From assembly GCA_964638895.1 (NCBI GenBank), contig CAZWYY010000002.1:1-64000 (forward strand): a DNA stretch of 64,000 nt, in the 5' to 3' direction. The first letter of the stretch is position 1. The number at the start of each line of letters is the position of its first letter. The DNA is from JAFGGG01 sp964638895 (lineage in GTDB: Bacteria > Spirochaetota > Spirochaetia > SZUA-6 > RPPD01). The notes beneath the pieces were generated by a model. The model saw only the letters and a list, made by a program, of their open reading frames with translations. It was not told where the DNA came from and ran no database searches. Positions 59,083 to 64,000 of this stretch are shown here, in pieces. The translations under genes were made by a program, and so were the position numbers.

Positions 59083-59574
59083 TTACCATACCCCTATTTC
59101 CCATATATTATTGTCGGCCTTTTGTAACAAATATATCACATAACATGTATTGTTTACAATAGCTATCACCTTTACCCTGTCAGGATCGATAAATTCGATC
59201 TTATCCATTTTTATGCCGGTGCGGCTGGGGATAAACACAAAAAGAAAATAGTCTTTAAGGGTGGAAAGCGTTATGCCCTTGTTTTTAAGGCCGGGTTCCG
59301 CGGATATTTGCTTAAGGTAACGGGGATCGCTGTATTTATTGATATAAGCGGAGGTAAGAATGCTTTTCCAGGCGTCGTAATCGGCATTGTCCATTATGCG
59401 TTGGATTTTTTCAATAAACGCATATATCTCATCGAAGGTAGAGTCATAGATTTCCTTGCTTACCTGGTAGCCGCTCTCCGCGCCGTTTGGGTGATTTTCA
59501 TCTGCCGTGGTACACCAGCTACAGGCAAAGGACAGCAGGCATATACCTAAAACATATATCCGCTTTTTCTCCAT
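59083..59574 (-). CDS. Putative lipoprotein, unknown
   Basis: The 163-residue protein begins MEKKRIYVLGICLLSFAC, a lipoprotein signal with Cys18 in the relaxed spirochaete lipobox. The mature chain reads TFDEIYAFIEKIQRIMDNADYDAWKSILTSAYINKYSDPRYL... and IEFIDPDRVKVIAIVNNTCYVIYLLQKADNNIWEIGVW, a small alpha+beta domain like the SnoaL/NTF2-type folds, though this is only an impression. Upstream gene of the HEAT-repeat pair. No ribosome site is evident; the start is AATGG after an A/T-rich stretch. Confidence 0.65.
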   Translation of the reverse strand: MEKKRIYVLGICLLSFACSWCTTADENHPNGAESGYQVSKEIYDSTFDEIYAFIEKIQRIMDNADYDAWKSILTSAYINKYSDPRYLKQISAEPGLKNKGITLSTLKDYFLFVFIPSRTGIKMDKIEFIDPDRVKVIAIVNNTCYVIYLLQKADNNIWEIGVW

Positions 59575-59645
59575 TTTGTTTAAAGTGTATATAAGTACAT
59601 TGTAAAAATCAACATATTCGCTTTTTTTTCGATTACACGCCGGCC

Positions 59646-59674
59646 TTGACCACTTTTTTTAATTTGTGTAGTCT
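59646..59674 (+). promoter_or_regulatory. Possible coaD promoter
   Basis: TTGACC (59646-59651) with a 17-base spacer and a poor TAGTCT (59669-59674). The coaD ATG 59691 follows only about 10 bases after the predicted transcript start, with no ribosome site, so a very short leader is likely. The divergent lipoprotein gene uses the A/T-rich side of this 116-base gap. Confidence 0.45.
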
Positions 59675-59690
59675 ATGTGATAACGCAGTT

Positions 59691-60173
59691 ATGAGAAGAG
59701 TTATCTATCCGGGAACGTTCGATCCCCCAAACAACGGACATTTGAATGTCATCTCACGCGCGGTGAATATTTTCGACCAGATAGAGATTGTCATTGCCGT
59801 AAACCCCGAAAAGAAGTGTGTTTTTACGCCCCAGGAACGGTTTGAGATGATGAAGAAACTGGTTGCGCACCATTCCAATGTGAATGTGCACCTATGGGAA
59901 GGGTTGATAGTGGATTTTGCCCAGAAGATGCAGGCCAACATCATTCTGCGGGGGGTGAGGGCACTTTCTGATTTTGATTACGAGTTTGAGCTTTCCATGA
60001 TGAACAAGGCACTGAATGCGGACATCGAGACTATATTTTTACCCACCGACAAGAAATACTTCGTGTTACGGTCCTCGGCCATCAAGGAGGTGGCGCATTT
60101 CAACGGAGACATCTCGGAAATGGTACCGGAGCTTGTGGCCAGGGCTCTAAAGTTAAAACTACAAAGTTCTTGA
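59691..60173 (+). CDS. coaD: Phosphopantetheine adenylyltransferase
   Basis: RRVIYPGTFDPPNNGHLNVISRA has the nucleotidyltransferase HxGH-type motif in the form NNGH. NPEKKCVFTPQERFEMM and FLPTDKKYFVLRSSAIKEVAHFNGDISEMVP are further CoaD blocks. Length 160 from ATG 59691. It makes dephospho-CoA from 4'-phosphopantetheine and ATP. The upstream in-frame region (from 59646) adds 15 unrelated residues. Confidence 0.94.
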   Translation: MRRVIYPGTFDPPNNGHLNVISRAVNIFDQIEIVIAVNPEKKCVFTPQERFEMMKKLVAHHSNVNVHLWEGLIVDFAQKMQANIILRGVRALSDFDYEFELSMMNKALNADIETIFLPTDKKYFVLRSSAIKEVAHFNGDISEMVPELVARALKLKLQSS

Positions 60174-60196
60174 CATTAGATGAACAATGGTGTAAT
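60170..60196 (+). promoter_or_regulatory. Promoter of rpmF-acpP-rnc
   Basis: TTGACA (60170-60175) overlaps the coaD stop codon. TGTAAT (60191-60196) follows after 15 bases. The rpmF start is 41 bases further on. Confidence 0.5.
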
Positions 60197-60236
60197 TTTT
60201 GCTATCTTAATCTACACCACTACATAAGGACGGAAT

Positions 60237-60425
60237 ATGGCAGTACCTAAACATAAAACATCGAAGGCTCGTACGCGGAGAAGAAAAACCATAAATATGC
60301 GATTGGCGCCTCCTCATCTGGTTGAGTGCAACAACTGCGGTAATCTTACACTTTTACACAGGGTATGTCCTAAGTGCGGTTTCTATCGGGGAAAACAAAT
60401 CCTGAAGCCTGAGGAAATGGCTTAA
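60237..60425 (+). CDS. rpmF: Ribosomal protein L32
   Basis: AVPKHKTSKARTRRRKTINMRL and the zinc-binding ECNNCGNLTLLHRVCPKCGFYRGKQ (CxxC-CxxC form) identify L32. Length is 62 residues. TAAGGACG precedes the ATG at 60237. The rpmF-acpP-rnc order is found in several bacteria, usually with lipid genes between. Confidence 0.95.
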   Translation: MAVPKHKTSKARTRRRKTINMRLAPPHLVECNNCGNLTLLHRVCPKCGFYRGKQILKPEEMA

Positions 60426-60452
60426 CAAAAAAACATTGAAAGGAGTCATGTT

Positions 60453-60701
60453 ATGGATAAAAATGAATTATTAGGGAAGATGAAAAAACTGATTGCCGAA
60501 AGACTGGAAATAGATGAAGGCAAGATAACACCGAATGCTTCTTTTAGAGAGGATCTCGGCGCCGACAGTCTAGATACCTACGAACTTGTATACGCGATTG
60601 AGGAAGAATTGGGAATCACCATTCCCGATGAAAAAGCCAATGAGTTTGAAACAGTGGGAGATGCACTGGAATATATCAAATCGGAACTTGATAAAAAATA
60701 G
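60453..60701 (+). CDS. acpP: Acyl carrier protein
   Basis: The 82-residue acidic protein has SFREDLGADSLDTYELVYAIEEELGITIPDEKA, with the Ser of DSLD that receives 4'-phosphopantetheine. It carries growing acyl chains in fatty-acid synthesis. AAAGGAG precedes ATG 60453. The cofactor comes from CoA, linking it to coaD next door. Confidence 0.96.
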   Translation: MDKNELLGKMKKLIAERLEIDEGKITPNASFREDLGADSLDTYELVYAIEEELGITIPDEKANEFETVGDALEYIKSELDKK

Positions 60702-60718
60702 CATTTCACATTGGGTTC

Positions 60719-61477
60719 ATGTTAAAAAATATCAACAAACTTAATATACCTCCGATAGACCAGGAACGAAAAAAAGAATTAAAATTGTTTCAAAAGCTTG
60801 CCGGAATCAGGTTCAAGAGCGATATGCTCTTGAACCTGGCCTTTGCGCACCGGTCCTATGCCAATGAAATCCCCGGAGAAACAGAGAATAATGAAAAGCT
60901 TGAGTTTTTGGGAGATTCGGTGCTGGGATTGATAATAAGCGAGAATCTTTTTATTAATTCAGAGGACAAGAACGAAGGGGACCTGGCGAAAATAAAGTCG
61001 TTTGTGGTCAGTGAGGATATTCTGGCAACCGTGGCCAAGCGCATCCGGGTTGATAATTATATCCTGATAGGCAAAGGTGAGGAGTATTCCGGGGGCAGAA
61101 ACAAAAAAACCTTGCTGGCCGATGCCATGGAAGCCATCATAGGCGCCTATTATCTGGATTCTGGTTATGCGCTGGTAAAGGAGTTCGTACTCCGGCTGCT
61201 TCTTCCGGAAATAGACAAGGTGGTGGAAGACCGGCATAAAAAGGATTACAAGAGCCTGCTTCAAGAGTACGTGCAGAAGAAATACAGGTCGTATCCAAAA
61301 TATGCCGTGGTTAAAAAAAGCGGGCCGGATCATGACAAGACGTTCGTTATCGAGGTAACAATCAACAACGTGTCCTACGGAAAAGGCGTGGGGAAAAATA
61401 AAAAAGAGGCCGAACAGCAGGCCGCGGGTATGGCCTATAACCGCTTGACGGGCGCGGCTAGCCAAAAAAAGGTTTAA
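60719..61477 (+). CDS. rnc: Ribonuclease III
   Basis: The 252-residue endonuclease has NNEKLEFLGDSVLGLIISENLF, the RNase III signature with the catalytic Glu/Asp, and ADAMEAIIGAYYLDSGYA. The C-terminal double-stranded RNA-binding domain (about 180-250) ends YGKGVGKNKKEAEQQAAGMAYNRL. It processes rRNA and regulates mRNAs. No ribosome site is visible before ATG 60719. A 13-bp perfect hairpin lies in codons 30-40. The end overlaps the convergent pcnB by 20 bases. Confidence 0.95.
   Translation: MLKNINKLNIPPIDQERKKELKLFQKLAGIRFKSDMLLNLAFAHRSYANEIPGETENNEKLEFLGDSVLGLIISENLFINSEDKNEGDLAKIKSFVVSEDILATVAKRIRVDNYILIGKGEEYSGGRNKKTLLADAMEAIIGAYYLDSGYALVKEFVLRLLLPEIDKVVEDRHKKDYKSLLQEYVQKKYRSYPKYAVVKKSGPDHDKTFVIEVTINNVSYGKGVGKNKKEAEQQAAGMAYNRLTGAASQKKV
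60808..60838 (+). promoter_or_regulatory. Perfect 13-bp hairpin inside rnc
   Basis: CAGGTTCAAGAGC (60808-60820) pairs without mismatch with GCTCTTGAACCTG (60826-60838) around the loop GATAT. It lies within codons 30-40 of the RNase III gene and could be a substrate of the enzyme. Confidence 0.6.
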
Positions 61478-62822
61478 GCCTCGTATCGTAAAAATTTCTG
61501 GCAAGCTTCAGTAATGTTTCGCGTGTGTTCTGGGTGGGATCTTCCAGTACGGCTTCCAGCAGAAATTCAAGTATTTGCCCGATCTGTTCACCGGGCTTGA
61601 TATCAAGTTCCCGCATTATGTCGTTCCCATTTACGCACAGGTCATTAAGCGACAATACGGTCGCCCCGCTTAGGATATCGTTGATCCGCTTTTTAAACCT
61701 GTCCAAAGACCGTGTATCGGCCGGGCGGTTGCACATGCCGACCTGGTCGGCTTTCCGCAGCATAAACAGATCATCGATATTTTCCCTTCCCACGCGCTGT
61801 AAAAATCTCCTTACGGCGGCGTCGGTCCAAGAATCGTCATAGCCGAACATATGATGCAGGATCAGGTGGTGTACGCCGGTTATAACCGCGTTGGGAAACT
61901 TCAGGCGCTTAAGGATACGTCCGGCGATCTCGCCGGATTTTTTTTCATGCCCGAAAAAGCGCAGCTCACCCTCCGCGTTGCGGGTTTCGGTAAGCGGCTT
62001 TCCGATATCGTGCAGAAGCGCGGCCAGGCGGACCGTAAGGTTGGCGGCCGGCGCGGCGTCGCACGAATAAAGGGAATGAAAGTACACGTCAAAGCAATGC
62101 ATTGTAGGCTGCTTGATATTCCGGCAGGCTTCCAGTTCTGGGATGATGAAATGTAAGAGACCGGTCGTAAAAAGAAGCTGTAAACCACGTGAGGGAAGCC
62201 GCGTTTCCAGGATCTTTACCAGTTCGTCCCTTACTCTCTCCCCGGATATTTTTTTTATGAGCGCCGCGGTTTGGGCAATACCCAGCATGGTGTTTTTCTC
62301 AATCACAAAATCAAAGGCACAGGCAAAACGGCAGGCCCGTAACGTCCGTAGGGCGTCCTCTTTGAAACGTTCCAGCGGCTCTCCAATGGCCCTGATTATT
62401 TTTTTTTCCAGATCCGTCCTGCCGTCAAAGGAGTCAAGCAGCTTCCCTGTAAGAAGGTCATAGGCAAAGGCGTTAATGGTAAAATCGCGGCGCTTGAGGT
62501 CCTCGTATATGTCGGCGGCATACTTTACCTGCGCCGGCCTTCTGAAATCCTCATATCCGCCGTCAATACGGAAGGTGGTCACCTCAAACTGATGGGATCT
62601 GAACAATACCGTTACCGTACCGTGCTTGATGCCAGTAGGAATAACCCTGGGAAATACCTTCATTACCTGGCGGGGCAGGGCGTCTGTAGCCAGGTCAAAA
62701 TCTTTTACCGGTCTGCCCATTAGCAGGTCACGGACCGCGCCGCCCACAAGATAGCATTGAAATCCACTGTGTTTAAACTTGAGTGCGAACTCCTTGATCT
62801 CTTTGGGGAGGCGTATGTGCAT
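61458..62822 (-). CDS. pcnB: CCA tRNA nucleotidyltransferase / poly(A) polymerase family enzyme
   Basis: QCYLVGGAVRDLLMGRPVKDFDLATDALP is the nucleotidyltransferase core (GG and DxD residues). RRDFTINAFAYDLLTG, EDALRTLRACRFACAF and an HD motif AALLHDIGKPLTETR follow. This is a class II CCA-adding enzyme with HD domain, or a poly(A) polymerase; the two cannot be told apart here. ATG 62822 is chosen because the -10 box lies 7 bases upstream, giving a leaderless mRNA; GTG 62828 is the alternative. The degenerate relative is at 3131. Confidence 0.9.
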   Translation of the reverse strand: MHIRLPKEIKEFALKFKHSGFQCYLVGGAVRDLLMGRPVKDFDLATDALPRQVMKVFPRVIPTGIKHGTVTVLFRSHQFEVTTFRIDGGYEDFRRPAQVKYAADIYEDLKRRDFTINAFAYDLLTGKLLDSFDGRTDLEKKIIRAIGEPLERFKEDALRTLRACRFACAFDFVIEKNTMLGIAQTAALIKKISGERVRDELVKILETRLPSRGLQLLFTTGLLHFIIPELEACRNIKQPTMHCFDVYFHSLYSCDAAPAANLTVRLAALLHDIGKPLTETRNAEGELRFFGHEKKSGEIAGRILKRLKFPNAVITGVHHLILHHMFGYDDSWTDAAVRRFLQRVGRENIDDLFMLRKADQVGMCNRPADTRSLDRFKKRINDILSGATVLSLNDLCVNGNDIMRELDIKPGEQIGQILEFLLEAVLEDPTQNTRETLLKLARNFYDTRLKPFFG

Positions 62823-62828
62823 ATTCAC

Positions 62829-62857
62829 AAGGTAGAGTCTTGTGTTGTTCTTGTCAA
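62829..62857 (-). promoter_or_regulatory. pcnB promoter implying a leaderless transcript
   Basis: On the minus strand TTGACA (62857-62852), a 17-base spacer and TACCTT (62834-62829). The usual start about 7 bases after the -10 coincides with ATG 62822. Confidence 0.5.
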
Positions 62858-62862
62858 TTGAT

Positions 62863-62904
62863 AAAAAAAGGGCTGTCCGGAATCCCGGACAGCCCGGCTT
62901 TTTT
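62863..62904. terminator. Bidirectional terminator between flagellin and pcnB
   Basis: GGGCTGTCCGG (62870-62880) pairs perfectly with CCGGACAGCCC (62885-62895) around a 4-base loop. A T-run follows on each strand (TTTTTTTT on plus, seven T on minus). It ends the minus-strand flagellin transcript. Confidence 0.85.
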
Positions 62905-62924
62905 TTGGTGTTTGAAAAACATGC

Positions 62925-63797
62925 CTAACGGAATAACTGCAGCACAGACTGAGGCTTTGTGTTGGCCTGGGCCAGCATGGCCGTGGCGGACTGTACCAGG
63001 ATTTGGTTCTTTACAAAGTCTACCATCTGATTGGCCATATCCGCGTCCCTGATGCGTGATTCGGCGGCCTGCATATTTTCAGCGCCGGCGTCCAAGCCAC
63101 GGACAGCGTATTCAAGGCGGTTTTGTGAAGCGCCCAGGTCTGCCCGCTGTTTGCTGACCTTTTTCAAGGCCACATCGATGATTCCGATGGCGCGGTTGGC
63201 GCTGTCCGGTGTGGACAGTGAGATAAAGGTGGCGTCATGCGGTAAACCGTCCGCACTCTGAATACCAAGACCCTGCGCGGTCATAGTACCGATATAGATT
63301 CGCTCACGCTGGTCCATATTGGCCCCGATGTGAAACCACATGCTGCCGGTAATCGAGTTCTCTCCCGTAAAACGGGCAAAGCGGCCGGTCATGAAGTTCA
63401 TACCGTTGAACTGACCGTGAGAGGCGATCCTGTTTACCTCGTCTACAAGCTGTGACACCTCTACCTGTATCTGCATGCGGTCCTCGTCCGAATAGATGCC
63501 GTTTGAGGACTGGACGGCCAGCTCGCGCAAACGCTGCAGAATATCCTGAGACTCCTGCAGGTAGCCTTCAGCCACCTGGATGAAGGAGATGCCGTCTTCG
63601 GCGTTCATCGAAGCGCGGTGCAGACCACGAATCTGAGAACGCAGTTTCTCGGAAACAGCCAGACCGGAAGCATCGTCACCGGCCCTGGTGATACGCAGGC
63701 CGGATGAGAGTTTTTCCATGTCCTTGTCTAATGATATGCCGTTTTGTTTTAAGTGCCGGAATGCAAACATGGCACTAAGGTTGTGATTGATAATCAT
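62925..63797 (-). CDS. flaB: Flagellin, FlaB core-filament type
   Basis: The 290-residue product starts MIINHNLSAMFAFRHLKQNG and contains EKLSSGLRITRAGDDASGLAVSEKLRSQIRGL, ELAVQSSNGIYSDEDRMQIQVEVSQLVDEVNRI and the C-terminal SATAMLAQANTKPQSVLQLFR, close to Treponema FlaB. Flagellins polymerise into the periplasmic filament core. ATG 63797 is used because AAGGAGGAT lies right upstream. Transcribed from a sigma-28-type promoter and ended by a strong terminator, so it forms its own unit. Confidence 0.96.
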   Translation of the reverse strand: MIINHNLSAMFAFRHLKQNGISLDKDMEKLSSGLRITRAGDDASGLAVSEKLRSQIRGLHRASMNAEDGISFIQVAEGYLQESQDILQRLRELAVQSSNGIYSDEDRMQIQVEVSQLVDEVNRIASHGQFNGMNFMTGRFARFTGENSITGSMWFHIGANMDQRERIYIGTMTAQGLGIQSADGLPHDATFISLSTPDSANRAIGIIDVALKKVSKQRADLGASQNRLEYAVRGLDAGAENMQAAESRIRDADMANQMVDFVKNQILVQSATAMLAQANTKPQSVLQLFR

Positions 63798-63820
63798 ACA
63801 ATCCTCCTTGATTGTTATCC

Positions 63821-63838
63821 CCGGACATCCTTGTCCGG
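63821..63838 (-). promoter_or_regulatory. Hairpin in the flagellin leader
   Basis: CCGGACA (63821-63827) and TGTCCGG (63832-63838) form a perfect 7-bp stem with a 4-base loop, in the untranslated leader about 13 bases before the ribosome site. The same arm sequences form the core of the flagellin terminator (62870-62895). Confidence 0.6.
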
Positions 63839-63852
63839 TATGCCTACTTTGA

Positions 63853-63879
63853 TGGTCGGAAAAAAAACAGGCTGCTTTA
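63853..63879 (-). promoter_or_regulatory. Sigma-28-type promoter of flagellin
   Basis: On the minus strand TAAA (63879-63876), 15 bases, then TCCGACCA (63860-63853). The consensus for FliA is TAAA-N15-GCCGATAA, so the -35 and the CCGA core match. It lies about 56 bases before the start codon. Confidence 0.75.
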
Positions 63880-63968
63880 GTCATTAAAATAAAAAGTAAG
63901 GAAAAGAGAGGATGGTTGTGTATTTGCGGGTGATATGCTACTATTGTAAATGATTCGTGGTGAAGTAA

Positions 63969-64000
63969 ATGAATAAAAAATCACGTCTGAGGGAATTGTC
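63969..64000 (+). CDS. Possible start of a plus-strand gene cut by the right edge
   Basis: ATG 63969 opens MNKKSRLREL and runs to the end of the window. GGTGAAG lies upstream as a weak ribosome site. Only ten codons are visible, so it may not be a gene. Otherwise the last 110 bases hold no recognisable feature. Confidence 0.3.
   Translation, partial: MNKKSRLREL

Noticed and set aside
1..64000. tRNA, rRNA, SRP RNA, CRISPR or riboswitch
   Set aside because: Gaps between genes are mostly short; none showed a cloverleaf, repeat-spacer pattern or known riboswitch core on reading. A covariance-model search would be decisive.

Overview
This window comes from a spirochaete, very probably an anaerobic or fermentative member of the Treponema/Borrelia side of the phylum. 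The evidence is gene order. The long flgB-type motility run (hslVU, flgBC-fliE-fliFGHIJ-flbB-fliK-flgDE-flbD-motAB-fliLMN-fliOPQR-flhBA-flhF-flhG) follows the order I know from Treponema and Borrelia. The flagellin has the FlaB N-terminus MIINHN, and the hook protein keeps the Lys165/Cys178 pair used for lysinoalanine cross-linking in Treponema denticola hooks. A four-subunit 2-oxoacid:ferredoxin oxidoreductase supports ferredoxin-based anaerobic metabolism. Base composition is moderate to GC-rich. I see no tRNA, rRNA, CRISPR array, insertion sequence or phage gene.

Layout. 1-4.2 kb: the cut-off start of a membrane sugar-epimerase-like gene (minus), an exported SH3-like protein, a protein with two receiver-like domains, and an HD-domain protein (minus). 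4.36-7.03 kb: the vor/kor operon with its own promoter and a palindrome in the promoter spacer. 7.1-15.9 kb: the division and cell-wall (dcw) cluster mraZ-rsmH-ftsL-murF-mraY-ftsW-ftsQ-ftsA-ftsZ, lacking ftsI, murE, murD, murG and murC. 15.9-23.7 kb: xerD, a TPR lipoprotein gene, dprA, topA, xerC and hslVU. 23.8-48.6 kb: the flagellar run, ending with the sigma-28 family factor. 48.6-51.3 kb: a FapA-like gene and two small unknown genes. 51.4-55.0 kb: ffh-rpsP-khpA-rimM-trmD-rplS. 55.0-58.3 kb: a second FliK-like/FlhB-like pair, an HD-GYP protein, YraN, a 55-residue FlgM-like microprotein and a small cysteine-pair protein. 58.3-59.6 kb: two exported proteins on the minus strand. 59.6-61.5 kb: coaD, rpmF, acpP, rnc. 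61.5-63.9 kb: pcnB and flagellin on the minus strand, the flagellin with a sigma-28-type promoter. A possible gene start lies at the right edge.

Nearly all genes from 7.2 to 58.3 kb point the same way, and many stops overlap the next start, so division, chromosome resolution, proteolysis, flagellum assembly, protein targeting and ribosome maturation may be transcriptionally linked. I recognised only a few internal signals: a promoter before fliO closely resembling the one before mraZ, a terminator after flhG and a promoter before ffh. Less expected observations are apparent near-cognate start codons (ATA for fliR, CTG for fliO, ATC for the pseudo-receiver gene, perhaps ATT for rimM), a perfect 13-bp hairpin inside the RNase III gene, the FlgM-like microprotein, and a flagellin leader hairpin whose arms recur in the flagellin terminator. 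All calls come from reading the sequence; no database search was run.
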